From: Shewanella gelidii
GTDB taxonomy: Bacteria > Pseudomonadota > Gammaproteobacteria > Enterobacterales > Shewanellaceae
Direction: 5' to 3'
Assembly (NCBI RefSeq): GCF_014647855.1
Contig: NZ_BMPZ01000002.1
Span: 574,317 to 638,316, forward strand
Length of the DNA: 64,000 bases
Shown here: positions 19,287-28,587 of the stretch, in pieces
Layout of the letters: each line of letters begins with the position of its first letter
How positions within the stretch are numbered: position 1 is the first letter of the stretch
The notes under the pieces: generated by a model
Databases searched by the model: none
What the model was told of the DNA's origin: nothing
The model's input: the letters and a program-made list of their open reading frames with translations, nothing else
Program-made: the position numbers and the translations under genes

Positions 19287-19793
19287 TTATTGCTTGCGTT
19301 TTTGCCATTTAAATAGCACCGAGTACTTCCATAGGCTCTTGATCCCAAAAAATCCACAAAACGAAAAAATAATGCCGAAAATGAAGCAGCCGAGCAAGAA
19401 TGCAGGTCCTATCGTCGCTAAAGAAGCCTCAAACCACTGCCAAGAGGCTTCAAACACAAACTCTTGTGTGGTTTGACCGAGAACTTTTGCGCCAAGAATA
19501 TATGCGCAATAGAACATGACCGGCATCGTGAGCGGGTTCGTAATCCAAACCAGCGCGACTGCCACTGGAATATTGACGTTAAAAAAGATGGCGAGTGCCG
19601 CGGCTAGAACCATTTGAAATGGAATAGGAACCCAAGCTGCAAATAACCCGACAGCAAAAGCACCCGGTGCAGATTTTCGATTGAGTGCCCAAAGGTTTGG
19701 CTTATGGAGCAGGCGACCGAACATCTGCAAATGTTTATGTTTTTGCAGTGATTCAGGGTCTGGCATAAATCTTTCGATAATCTTTTTTGGCAT
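19287..19793 (-). CDS. DUF2062 membrane protein
   Basis: The 168-residue protein matches the DUF2062 family: a short basic N-terminal arm, AFAVGLFAAWVPIPFQMV (about residues 45-62), an alanine-rich helix, WITNPLTMPVMFYCAY and a final pair of membrane helices. The function is unknown. In related genomes it often lies beside comEC, as here, where the two diverge over about 30 bases. Confidence 0.85.
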   Translation of the reverse strand: MPKKIIERFMPDPESLQKHKHLQMFGRLLHKPNLWALNRKSAPGAFAVGLFAAWVPIPFQMVLAAALAIFFNVNIPVAVALVWITNPLTMPVMFYCAYILGAKVLGQTTQEFVFEASWQWFEASLATIGPAFLLGCFIFGIIFSFCGFFGIKSLWKYSVLFKWQKRKQ

Positions 19794-19823
19794 AGCTGCA
19801 ATTTGTGTCTTTACTTAGTCAGT

Positions 19824-22223
19824 ATGAATGGATTCATATTTGGCTTTTGTGCCGCAATATTTTCCAGTTTGCTTTGGCCTGAAATGCCGACAATCTGGTT
19901 TCTTCCTTTGGTTATATTCGGAGGAGCACTACTTTATCGATATTCACAGGTGTTGGGCGGATCCTGCGTGGGCGTCGGGTGGTTAATTGTGTTTAGCCAC
20001 TACTTTCTTCCGCCAGAGCCTTCTCAATCACAAGCCACTGTTTCCTTAAGCGGCGAAATCATATCACTAGTTCACCAAAACCGCGATAGTGCTCGGGTAG
20101 TTATTCGAACATCTGCAAGCAATATTCCATTTCTTGTGGCTCCAAAGTGGCAGTTGTATTGGAAGCTTCCCAAGGTGCAGAAGCTGGAACCTCGAGTCGG
20201 AGATGTATGGCATTTTGTAATAAAACCAAAAACGATCACATCAGTATTGAATCAGGGCGGCTTTAACCAGCAAAAATACTTTCTTAGTCAACATATTGTT
20301 GGACGGGGGCGTGTCTTAGATGCGTCGAAAGTTGGTCGCAATGAGAATTGGCGGCAAAAACTGATTTATCAACTTAAACCGATACTGACCCCTTTGCCCA
20401 ACGGCGATATTTTGTTGGCCTTAATCACCGGAGATAAACAGTTGATCCAAGAAGCCCGTTGGCAAGGATTACGGCAGACGGGAACTGGGCATCTGGTGGC
20501 GATTTCAGGGCTGCATTTGTCCGTTGTTGCTGCTTGGAGCTTGCTGCTTTGTTTCGCGGCGTCAAAATCTATTTTTTTACGGACGGATGGACGTCAATTG
20601 GATGTGGCAATGATATTGTCCGCCTTGAACGTGATTGGCTACGGGTACTTGTCGGGTTTAGCTGTTTCAACACAAAGGGCTCTCATTATGGTGATCGTGT
20701 TGATGGTCGTGCAGATGTTTAAGCGTTATTCATCAATGTGGGAGCGGCTGCTTTGGGCTGTATTTATCGTATTCTTACTCAGCCCGTTTTCGATTCTTGG
20801 TGCCGGGTTTTGGCTATCTTTTGGGGCATTAGCGATTATTCTCTTTACGATTTCAACTTCGAAAGAGAAATCTCTCGCACTGCAGGAAGTGAGTGATGAG
20901 AAATCTCAGCGCAACATTTTTTTGAAAGTACGCGAACACCTTAAGACCTTTTGGGGGATTCAGTGGCGGCTTTGCGTAGGGCTCGGCGTATTGCAAGGTG
21001 TGTTGTTTGGTGGCCTAAGTATACACAGTGTATGGGCTAATTTTGTGTTGGTGCCCTGGTTTAGCTTTGTGGTGATCCCGCTCAGCCTGTTGAGTGGTGG
21101 GACATGGGCTTTAGGCCAAAGTATCGGAAGCGATTGGTCATTTGTGATGCAAATCGCCAGTGCAAGCATTACGCCATTGGACTGGACCCTTCGTTTGAGT
21201 CAAATGTTACCTTGGGGCTGGCAACCCGTATCAAGCGAAATCGTTGCACAACTAATATTTTTGATTGTGGGTGTGCTTCTTTGGCAGGCTCACAAAGGGC
21301 TGATGTGGCGACTGGTATCGTTCAGTATGGTGTTTCCCCTAATGATGACGGCAAAACATGCCTTTGATGGAACGCAAGCGCTACTACCCTTGAAACCAAG
21401 TTCGACACAAGTCAATGGTTTTGCGCCCTATGTCATCCCTTGGCGAGTGCATCTACTTGATGTTGGGCAGGGGCTAAGCGTTGTCGTCGAACGCCAAGGT
21501 AGGGCAATGATTTACGATACCGGCGCCTCGTTTGGAGCCAAATTTAGCTATGCAGAGCGCGTGATATTGCCATTTTTTGCTTATCAAGGGATCCGTCAAC
21601 TCGATTATCTATTTTTAAGTCATGGTGATAATGACCATGCAGGCGGCGCTTCCGTTTTACGTCAGGCATTTCCTCAAGCGCGAGTTGTGACCGATATAGA
21701 GCAGTATCAAGGCATTCGCTGCCGCCCCCAATCATTCAATTGGCAAGGATTATCTGTTTCGATTCTCGCACCTGCTTGGCCCCGAAAAGGTAACAATGGC
21801 TCATGTGTTGTACAGGTTGGTGATGGCTTGAACAAAGTCATGTTACCTGGCGATATTGAAAAGGCGGGCGAAAAAAGATTGCTCGCAAGTTTTGACGAAG
21901 CACCTCATCAACTGCGTAGTCAGGTGCTCATTGCGCCGCATCACGGTAGTAAAAGCTCTTCAACTCCATACTTTATTGATGCGGTATCTCCCGATTGGGT
22001 GCTTTTCCCTGCGGGTTTTCATAATCGATGGGGCTTCCCTAAACCAGAGGTCGTGGCGCGTTATCACTCTGCGAACCGGTTGGTGACAGGTGAGCAAGGT
22101 CAGATTACCTTGACCATAAGCAATTCGGGGATCCAAGGTTTAACTTACCGCAGAAATATGGCGCCTTTTTGGTATAACCGCCTGTTAGGATTTGGTACCA
22201 AGCGGCAAGCTAGAGTAGAATAA
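19824..22223 (+). CDS. comEC: ComEC/Rec2 family DNA-uptake channel
   Basis: This about 800-residue protein (E. coli YcaI family) transports single-stranded transforming DNA across the inner membrane in competent bacteria. It has an N-terminal helix cluster and OB-like region, a central Competence domain with TGTGHLVAISGLHLSVVAAW and SGLAVSTQRALIMV, and a C-terminal metallo-beta-lactamase-like domain with LSHGDNDHAGGASVL and IAPHHGSKSSST. The frame extends to a TTG at 19803, but I chose the ATG at 19824, which starts the first membrane helix. No strong ribosome site is visible for either. msbA follows after 27 bases. Confidence 0.92.
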   Translation: MNGFIFGFCAAIFSSLLWPEMPTIWFLPLVIFGGALLYRYSQVLGGSCVGVGWLIVFSHYFLPPEPSQSQATVSLSGEIISLVHQNRDSARVVIRTSASNIPFLVAPKWQLYWKLPKVQKLEPRVGDVWHFVIKPKTITSVLNQGGFNQQKYFLSQHIVGRGRVLDASKVGRNENWRQKLIYQLKPILTPLPNGDILLALITGDKQLIQEARWQGLRQTGTGHLVAISGLHLSVVAAWSLLLCFAASKSIFLRTDGRQLDVAMILSALNVIGYGYLSGLAVSTQRALIMVIVLMVVQMFKRYSSMWERLLWAVFIVFLLSPFSILGAGFWLSFGALAIILFTISTSKEKSLALQEVSDEKSQRNIFLKVREHLKTFWGIQWRLCVGLGVLQGVLFGGLSIHSVWANFVLVPWFSFVVIPLSLLSGGTWALGQSIGSDWSFVMQIASASITPLDWTLRLSQMLPWGWQPVSSEIVAQLIFLIVGVLLWQAHKGLMWRLVSFSMVFPLMMTAKHAFDGTQALLPLKPSSTQVNGFAPYVIPWRVHLLDVGQGLSVVVERQGRAMIYDTGASFGAKFSYAERVILPFFAYQGIRQLDYLFLSHGDNDHAGGASVLRQAFPQARVVTDIEQYQGIRCRPQSFNWQGLSVSILAPAWPRKGNNGSCVVQVGDGLNKVMLPGDIEKAGEKRLLASFDEAPHQLRSQVLIAPHHGSKSSSTPYFIDAVSPDWVLFPAGFHNRWGFPKPEVVARYHSANRLVTGEQGQITLTISNSGIQGLTYRRNMAPFWYNRLLGFGTKRQARVE

Positions 22224-22250
22224 GCCCTTTGCCATTACTCAAGTGTTTCA

Positions 22251-24065
22251 ATGACCAAATCTTCTCATGACATCGGCCCTGTTTTTAAGCGATTACTTGT
22301 CTATTTAAAACCTCTCAAAGCTATGTTCGCAATGTCCATTTTCGGGCTCGTTCTTTATGGCGTGGTCGATGCCACGTTTATCGCATTTATGAAGCCGTTT
22401 ATTGACAATGGATTCGGTGGGCAAGTCGCTGAACTATCTTCTGCTGCTGGCGCTGGTGTTGATGCTTTAGATAGCGGAGGATTTAGCGCGAGTAATGATG
22501 TCCTGATGTTAGCGCCGTTTTTTGTTATTGGCTTGTTTTCGTTACGAGGCTTAGCAAACTTCACCTCAACTTATGGTATTTCTTTTATCAGTGCGAGTTT
22601 GATTAAAAGCATGCGCCAACAAGTATTTGAGCACTATTTAACGCTGCCGGTTAGCTATATCGATCGTGAAAACAGCGGCAACCTGATTTCGCGAGTGACC
22701 TATGACACTGAGCAAATTGCCAGAGCATCCGGCAGTGCATTGATTACCATTGTCCGAGATGGGGTAACGGTTATCGGTATGCTGACATTGATGTTCTATT
22801 ACTCATGGAAATTATCTTTAGTTATTTTTATTGTTGGCCCCTTGATTGGTTTGATTATCTCCATCGTGAGTCGCCGTTTTCGTAAGGTATCGAAGCAGAT
22901 CCAAAGTGCGATGGGGGATGTTACTGCCGCGACAGAGCAGATGATTAAAGGGCATAAAAATGTACTGGCATTTGGTGGCCAAGAAACAGAAGCTGAACGC
23001 TTTGCCAAAGTTAATGAAAATAACCGTAAACGCAACATGAAGCTTGCCGTAGCGCAAGCCATCAGCCAGCCTTTAATCATGGTCATCGGCTCGTTTGCGT
23101 TGGCATTTATTCTATATGCAGCTAGCTTTGACAGCCTAAAAGCGGAGTTAACGGCAGGTACTTTTGCGACCGTATTAGCAGCGATGTTAAGTATGTTGCA
23201 ACCAATTAAAAGCCTGACACGCGTAAATGCCGAATTTCAGCGTGGTATAGCGGCTTGTAGCACCATATTTGAATTGTTGGATGTGGAACCTGAATCTGAT
23301 CAAGGTCGACACACGGTTGAAAGAGCGCAAGGAAAGCTCAGTTTTCAAGATGTTAGCTTTGGTTATCAGAGCCAAGAAAAGCTGGCGTTGCAAGGCATTA
23401 GTTTTGAGGTCAATCCCGGGCAAACTGTAGCATTAGTTGGGCGTTCTGGCTCAGGAAAATCAACGATCGCAAGTTTGATTACTCGTTTTTATTCTGGGCT
23501 GAGCCAAGGCAAAATCACCATTGATGATATCGATATTAATGATTATCAACTTGCTTCATTAAGAAGCCAAGTTGCTTTGGTTTCGCAGCAAGTGACACTA
23601 TTTAACGACTCCATCGCGAATAATATTGCTTATGCTTACCCTGGTGATGTATCACGGGAACAGATTATTCATGCCGCAAAACTTGCCCACGCCATGGAGT
23701 TCATTGAGCAACTGCCTGAAGGCCTCGATACGCAAGTGGGTGAAAACGGCGTGTTACTTTCAGGCGGTCAGCGCCAACGTATCGCGATTGCGCGTGCAAT
23801 GCTTAGAGACACACCATTACTCATTTTAGATGAGGCGACCTCTGCACTAGATACTGAGTCTGAAAAAGCGATTCAGCAGGGTCTTGATAATTTGCGCCAA
23901 AATCGAACGTCGGTTGTGATTGCACATCGCTTATCCACAATTGAGAGTGCAGATTTAATCCTTGTTATTGAGCAAGGAGAAGTCGTTGAGCGAGGCACAC
24001 ACGAGTCATTATTGGCTCTAGATGGTATGTATGCCAAGTTATACCAAATGCAGTTTGGTAGTTAG
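22251..24065 (+). CDS. msbA: lipid A export ATP-binding/permease protein MsbA
   Basis: This 604-residue ABC half-transporter flips core-lipid A across the inner membrane. Six membrane helices precede a nucleotide-binding domain with Walker A GRSGSGKST (about residue 395), signature LSGGQRQRIAIARAML (about 500), Walker B LLILDEATSALD and the H-loop IAHRLSTI. The N-terminal arrangement VFKRLLVYLKPLK and membrane-domain motif SYIDRENSGNLISRVTYDTE are typical of MsbA. It forms a unit with lpxK, 17 bases downstream. Confidence 0.96.
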   Translation: MTKSSHDIGPVFKRLLVYLKPLKAMFAMSIFGLVLYGVVDATFIAFMKPFIDNGFGGQVAELSSAAGAGVDALDSGGFSASNDVLMLAPFFVIGLFSLRGLANFTSTYGISFISASLIKSMRQQVFEHYLTLPVSYIDRENSGNLISRVTYDTEQIARASGSALITIVRDGVTVIGMLTLMFYYSWKLSLVIFIVGPLIGLIISIVSRRFRKVSKQIQSAMGDVTAATEQMIKGHKNVLAFGGQETEAERFAKVNENNRKRNMKLAVAQAISQPLIMVIGSFALAFILYAASFDSLKAELTAGTFATVLAAMLSMLQPIKSLTRVNAEFQRGIAACSTIFELLDVEPESDQGRHTVERAQGKLSFQDVSFGYQSQEKLALQGISFEVNPGQTVALVGRSGSGKSTIASLITRFYSGLSQGKITIDDIDINDYQLASLRSQVALVSQQVTLFNDSIANNIAYAYPGDVSREQIIHAAKLAHAMEFIEQLPEGLDTQVGENGVLLSGGQRQRIAIARAMLRDTPLLILDEATSALDTESEKAIQQGLDNLRQNRTSVVIAHRLSTIESADLILVIEQGEVVERGTHESLLALDGMYAKLYQMQFGS

Positions 24066-24082
24066 GCAAACGGGACTCCATC

Positions 24083-25081
24083 ATGCAAGATAAAGTGAAT
24101 CAAATTTGGTATGGTCGCAGTGTTTTGAAATGGTTGCTGTGGCCTTTAACCATCGTTTTTGCGGGAGTTATTTGGCTGCGTAAACAAGCTTTTCGACTCG
24201 GGTTAAAGAAAAGCCAGCAACTACCGGTTCCCGTGATCGTTGTTGGGAATATTACCGTTGGTGGCAGTGGCAAAACCCCGACGGTGATTTACTTGATAGA
24301 ATTGCTTCGTCAACATGGCTATAAGCCCGGTGTCATTAGCCGCGGCTATGGTGCTAAATTTGAAGGTTGCCGAGTAGTGCACCCAGATAGTCGTGCCGAA
24401 GATGTTGGTGATGAACCGGCCATGATCGCAGCCAGAACGAAAGTGCCCATGGTCGTTGGACGAAAGAGAGTCGATGCCGCCTTTACTTTGTTGGCTGGTT
24501 ACGATGTTGATGTCATTATTTGTGACGATGGCTTACAGCACTATGCTTTGCAGAGGGATATTGAACTGGCGATCCTCGATGGAGAGCGTTTGCTAGGGAA
24601 TGGGATGTTGTTACCAGCAGGGCCGTTGAGAGAGCCAAAGTTGAGGCTTGATGATGTTGATTTTGTAATTAACAATGGTGGCTATGCCGCGAAAGGTGAG
24701 TGGCAAATGGATCTTGAACCCGCTGGTTTGCATTCGATTAGTGCTAATGTTATTTGGGCTGAGAAACCAGACCCATTTATGAAAGTTGCAGCCATGGCCG
24801 GTATCGGCAATCCACAGCGCTTTTTCGACACACTTCACCACCTCAAATATCGTGTAGAATTAACAAAAGCATTTGATGACCATCAAGCATTTAAGTTAGA
24901 AGAGTTAACCCAATTTGCCAACGAACTCCCGTTGTTAATGACAGAAAAAGATGCGGTTAAATGTCGCGAATTTGCGAAACACAACTGGTGGTATTTGGCA
25001 GTAAATGCGAAGCTTACACCAGAATTTGATCAGAAATTGCTAACGCGACTGCAACACGTTGTAGACGAAAAGAAAGGATAA
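24083..25081 (+). CDS. lpxK: tetraacyldisaccharide 4'-kinase LpxK
   Basis: The 332-residue kinase phosphorylates the 4' position of the lipid A disaccharide at the inner membrane. It has an N-terminal membrane-associated helix, the P-loop [17 protein letters not shown] (about residue 55), [29 protein letters not shown] (about 148) and TEKDAVKC near the C-terminus, all family hallmarks. The pair msbA-lpxK is conserved. Confidence 0.96.
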   Translation: MQDKVNQIWYGRSVLKWLLWPLTIVFAGVIWLRKQAFRLGLKKSQQLPVPVIVVGNITVGGSGKTPTVIYLIELLRQHGYKPGVISRGYGAKFEGCRVVHPDSRAEDVGDEPAMIAARTKVPMVVGRKRVDAAFTLLAGYDVDVIICDDGLQHYALQRDIELAILDGERLLGNGMLLPAGPLREPKLRLDDVDFVINNGGYAAKGEWQMDLEPAGLHSISANVIWAEKPDPFMKVAAMAGIGNPQRFFDTLHHLKYRVELTKAFDDHQAFKLEELTQFANELPLLMTEKDAVKCREFAKHNWWYLAVNAKLTPEFDQKLLTRLQHVVDEKKG

Positions 25082-25089
25082 ATACCCCA

Positions 25090-25263
25090 ATGGCATTTGA
25101 TAAAAAATTACTTGATATCGTTGCATGCCCAGTATGCAAAGGAAAACTAGAATTTAATAAGGAACAACAACAATTGATCTGTAAGACTGATCGTCTTGCT
25201 TACCCGATTAATGATGGAATTCCAGTGTTGCTCGAGAACAAAGCTATCTCTTTGGCTGAATAA
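25090..25263 (+). CDS. ycaR: UPF0434 small protein YcaR
   Basis: This 57-residue protein starts [20 protein letters not shown] and continues with an [13 protein letters not shown] motif, the typical YcaR/Trm112-like sequence. Only one CxxC is present (CPVC). It lies nine bases after lpxK and precedes a terminator. In many gammaproteobacteria kdsB follows ycaR; it does not here. Confidence 0.93.
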   Translation: MAFDKKLLDIVACPVCKGKLEFNKEQQQLICKTDRLAYPINDGIPVLLENKAISLAE

Positions 25264-25285
25264 AAGCCTCCGGAAAATGTATTTT

Positions 25286-25310
25286 AAAAGGTGCTTAGGC
25301 ACCTTTTGTT
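25286..25310 (+). terminator. intrinsic terminator after ycaR
   Basis: AAAAGGTGC pairs with GCACCTTTT across a TTAG loop, 22 bases after the ycaR stop, with the T-run forming the end of the stem and continuing beyond it. It closes the comEC-msbA-lpxK-ycaR unit. Confidence 0.88.
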
Positions 25311-25387
25311 GTTTAAGCTTTGATGTCTATATCTTTCTAGAGACGAGATAGCAGTGGCTTATAGTGTTATTGCTAAAGGAATCACTC

Positions 25388-26110
25388 ATGAAACTATCAT
25401 CACTTGAAAAACACGTGCAATCTTTGCGGCAGCAACAGCCAAACAAGCGCGTTTTTTCATTTGAGTATGAGCATAAGAAGTACTGGCTCAAGCAAGTCGA
25501 AAAAGTTCGTGGTGCGATGAAGCTGCTAAAGTCTGACCCGCAGCAATTGTTAACCACTGAAATCGATACGCTGAAGCGCTATAACCAGTTAAAGGCTCCT
25601 GTTCCTGTGGTGGCATGCTCGGGTACAGACTTTGTTGTGATTGAAGATGCCGGTGTCACACTTAAACACTTATTCTTAAAACAGAAGCTGACGACTGAGC
25701 AGGCTCTACCTGTGGTACAAGTGGTAGGTAAAGCACTGGCTGAGTTGCATGCACAAGGGCTAAACCATGGTCGCCCCGCGTTAAGGGATATTGCTTGGCG
25801 TGACGGCAAGGTGACTTTTATTGATTTTGAAGCTTATCGTGCTGATATGGATATACTCAGCCTGCAATCTCGCGACTTACTGGTGCTGATCCATAGTTTT
25901 TATCGCGATTTAGGAGAAGCAGGGCATACATTGGTTCATCAAGCAGTGGCTGCCTATAGAGAGGCTGGTGGCGAAGATGTGTGGCAACATGCACTGGCAA
26001 AAATGCGCCGCCTTTCTTGGCTCGAAATGTTGCTGCGACCAATCAAGCCTATTGCTGGAAAGGATTTACGGCCGTTATACCCAATGATGGATTTCATCAA
26101 ATCGTTTTGA
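25388..26110 (+). CDS. protein-kinase-fold phosphotransferase (RIO/Kdo-kinase-like), substrate unknown
   Basis: The 240-residue product has a small-lobe-like N-terminus with a lysine in KYWLKQVEK, a hinge-like FVVIEDAG, and a catalytic-loop-like segment LNHGRPALRDIAW followed by VTFIDFEAY, where DFE would be the metal-binding DFG equivalent. The canonical HxD of kinase loops reads HGR here, with an aspartate five residues later, so catalysis may be atypical. No membrane segment is evident. The ATG is supported by AAAGGA six bases upstream. Its position beside lpxK/ycaR hints at lipopolysaccharide modification, but this is inference. It ends 33 bases before the repeat array. Confidence 0.6.
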   Translation: MKLSSLEKHVQSLRQQQPNKRVFSFEYEHKKYWLKQVEKVRGAMKLLKSDPQQLLTTEIDTLKRYNQLKAPVPVVACSGTDFVVIEDAGVTLKHLFLKQKLTTEQALPVVQVVGKALAELHAQGLNHGRPALRDIAWRDGKVTFIDFEAYRADMDILSLQSRDLLVLIHSFYRDLGEAGHTLVHQAVAAYREAGGEDVWQHALAKMRRLSWLEMLLRPIKPIAGKDLRPLYPMMDFIKSF

Positions 26111-26142
26111 CTCCTCCCCATTTATTGACATAGGGGGCTTTT

Positions 26143-26600
26143 GGCCTTGCGGCCGAGAAAGTCGTGGCGCTTCGCCCACACCCGAGCAAAGGGGTAAAGC
26201 GTTTGTACCCCTTTGCAAACCCTCAACGCCCCATTACGAAGTTGTTTTTCCTTGTGCTTTTGGATAAATCAGTAACGATTCCGATGGTACGTCCTGTACC
26301 TCGGAACCTATGCTGACATCCATGTCAGCATCACCTGATTGATTCCAACGCTCTGCGGCAACTTCGATGGGGAGTCATCGTAATCCGAAGGTTTATTTGG
26401 ATATTCCGAATGAAGCGTAATCGAAGAGATAAATTTCATCGTATCCATAGACCCAAGTGTGTTGATGGCAAGGATGCCATCGCCAAGCCCACATGGATTG
26501 TGCTTGCGGCGTCACCTTGGGGATTTGGATACTAAAGCCTGCTGCAGGCAATAAATTGGATTGAAGTTATGGTCTTCAGGTGACCAGTTCAATTCCTTTT
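26143..26600. repeat. repeat unit 1 (full length, mildly diverged)
   Basis: The unit follows the kinase-like gene by 33 bases. Compared with units 3-5 it carries substitutions around 26270-26345 (for instance the CAGCAT hairpin is replaced by a related TGACATCCATGTCA hairpin), while the block 26385-26550 is nearly the same. Confidence 0.8.
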
Positions 26601-26851
26601 GGCCTTGCGGCCAACCAAAGTCGTGGGTCTTCCACCCACACCCGACCAAGGAGGACTGCTCGTCCTATCCTCCTTGGATTCTCCATGACGCCCGGCGAAA
26701 TTTTCTGAGAAGCAAAAATTTCCAACGGGAAACCTTTGTAACCCGAAGGCGCATTTGAAATGTTCCACAGAAGCGCTTGTGCACAAGCCTGCGGCAAGCA
26801 ATAGATTGGATTGAAGCCATGGCCTTCAAATTGCCAATTAAATTGGAATGC
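26601..26851. repeat. repeat unit 2 (short, diverged)
   Basis: Only about 251 bases separate this GGCCTTGCGGCC from the next. The start GGCCAACCAAAGTCGTGG and the end GCCTGCGGCAAGCAATAG parallel the other units, but the middle has different words (for instance CAAGGAGGA and TCCTCCTTG), which still form hairpins. It looks like a related subfamily or an internally deleted copy. Confidence 0.7.
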
Positions 26852-27310
26852 GGCCTTGCGGCCGAGAAAGTTGTGGCGCTTCGCCCACACCCGACCAGAG
26901 GGGATCAACAGCAATCCCCTCTCGGATCACCGTGCCGCCCCCATTGCGAAGTTGTTTTTCCTTGTGCTTATTTGAAAATAGCTAACATTTCCGATGGTAT
27001 GTCCATACCCCCGAAAATTAGCTCAGCGTCCATGCTGAGCTTACGCAATTTTCTTCAACGCCCTGCGGCAACTTCGATGGGGGAGCGTTGTAACCCGAAG
27101 GTTTATTTGGATATTCCGAATGAAGCGTAATCGAAGAGACAAATTTCACCGTATCCATAGACCCAAGTGTGTTGATGGCAAGGATGCCATCGCCAAGCCC
27201 ACAGGGAAGTGCTTGCGGCGTCACCTTGGGGATATGGATACAAAAGCCTGCTGCAGGCAATAGATTGGATTGAAGCCATGGCCATCAAATTGCCAACTTG
27301 ATTAGAATGC
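26852..27310. repeat. repeat unit 3 (459 bp)
   Basis: This is a full-length unit. Its AAAGGGGTA hairpin is altered to AGAGGGGAT/ATCCCCTCT, a change in both arms that keeps base pairing and suggests that the stem matters. The remainder is almost identical to units 4 and 5. Confidence 0.85.
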
Positions 27311-27769
27311 GGCCTTGCGGCCGAGAAAGTCGTGGGGCTTCGCCCACACCTGAGCAAAGGGGTAAAGCGTTTGTACCCCTTTGCAAACCCTCAACGCCCC
27401 ATTGCGAAGTTGTTTTTCCTTGTGCTTATTCGAAAATCGCTAACATTTCCGATGGCAAATCCATATACCCCGAAAATTAGCTCAGCATCCATGCTGAGCT
27501 TACGCAATTTTCTTCAACGCCCTGCGGCAACTTCGATGGGGGAGCGTTGTAACCCGAAGGTTTATTTGGATATTCCGAATGAAGCGTAATCGAAGAGACA
27601 AATTTCACCGTACCCATAGACCCAAGTGTGTTGATGGCAAGGATGCCATCGCCAAGCCCACAGGGAAGTGCTTGCGGCGTCACCTTGGGGATATGGATAC
27701 AAAAGCCTGCTGCAGGCAATAGATTGGGTTGAAACCATGGCCTTCAAATTGCCAATTAAATTGGAATGC
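27311..27769. repeat. repeat unit 4 (459 bp)
   Basis: This full-length unit is nearly identical to unit 5, with scattered single-base differences. Confidence 0.88.
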
Positions 27770-28195
27770 GGCCTTGCGGCCGAGAAAGTCGTGGCGCTTC
27801 GCCCACACCTGAGCAAAGGGGTAAAGCGTTTGTACCCCTTTGCAAACCCTCAACGCCCCATTGCGAAGTTGTTGTCCTTGTGCTTATTCGAAAATCGCTA
27901 ACATTTCCGATGGTATGTCCATATACCCCGAAAATTAGCTCAGCATTCATGCTGAGCTTACGCAATTTTCTTCAACGCCCTGCGGCAACTTCGATGGGGG
28001 AGCGTTGTAACCCGAAGGTTTATTTGGATATTCCGAATGAAGCGTAATCGAAGAGACAAATTTCACCGTATCCATAGACCCAGGTGTGTTGATGGCAAGG
28101 ATGCCATCGCCAAGCCCACAGGGAAGTGCTTGCGGCGTCACCTTGGGGATATGGATACAAAAGCCTGCTGCAGGCAATAGATTGGATTGAAGTCA
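27770..28195. repeat. repeat unit 5, array end
   Basis: The last unit runs to the GATTGGATTGAAGTCATGG motif near 28195, after which similarity stops and sequence becomes AT-rich. It lacks the final linker that leads into the next GGCCTTGCGGCC. Confidence 0.85.
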
Positions 28196-28240
28196 TGGTG
28201 AACAGTTCATCTATCGGCATTCATGTTCAAGGCTGGATTT

Positions 28241-28587
28241 CTATACAGGTATAATGAAAAAGTACTAAATTGGCTAATTTTTGCTTCCTATTATGTAATT
28301 TGACGAGGCTCTTTCTCCTTATGTGTGTTATCGTAACCTATTGTTTATATAGGGTTAAATTTAGCTTCAAACTAATTTAATAGGAAGCAGGTTCAGGCTC
28401 GATAAATCGGGGCTCGGTTTCTTTAGCCATGATCACAGAACCCTTGCTTAAATGTGTAGATTATTGTTATAAGATTCAAGCAATTAAACATATTGCTCAA
28501 TGCGTGCATTAGATTATGCCGATTTACATAGGCGGATTGCTCGCTAATAAGCGTTAAGTTTCACGGATACTATGGAGATAAATTTCA
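28241..28587. other. AT-rich gap between repeat array and orphan gene
   Basis: No gene or RNA is recognised in these 347 bases. The end holds the likely ribosome site GGAG for the gene at 28588. Base composition is clearly more AT-rich than in the repeat array or the core genes. Confidence 0.5.

Larger units (their letters stand above)
26143..28195. repeat. hairpin-dense tandem repeat array, five units
   Basis: Five head-to-tail units each begin with GGCCTTGCGGCC (26143, 26601, 26852, 27311, 27770). Spacings are 458, 251, 459 and 459 bases. Units starting at 26852, 27311 and 27770 are almost identical; the first is slightly diverged and the second is short and much diverged. Each full unit contains a series of short inverted repeats: GGCC-TTGC-GGCC, GTGGCG/CGCCCAC, AAAGGGGTA/TACCCCTTT, AGCTCAGCAT/ATGCTGAGCT, GATGGCA/TGCCATC and GCCTGCTGCAGGC. 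Open frames repeat from unit to unit with no ribosome site, so I read the region as non-coding. Confidence 0.9.

Noticed and set aside
26143..28195. CRISPR array
   Set aside because: Unit length is about 459 bases with nearly identical content throughout; there are no short repeats separated by unique spacers and no cas genes.
26561..28220. Many ORFs of 65-112 codons on both strands in the repeat array
   Set aside because: The same peptide words recur in each unit on both strands, no ribosome sites precede them and the reading follows the palindromes. They are by-products of the repeat.
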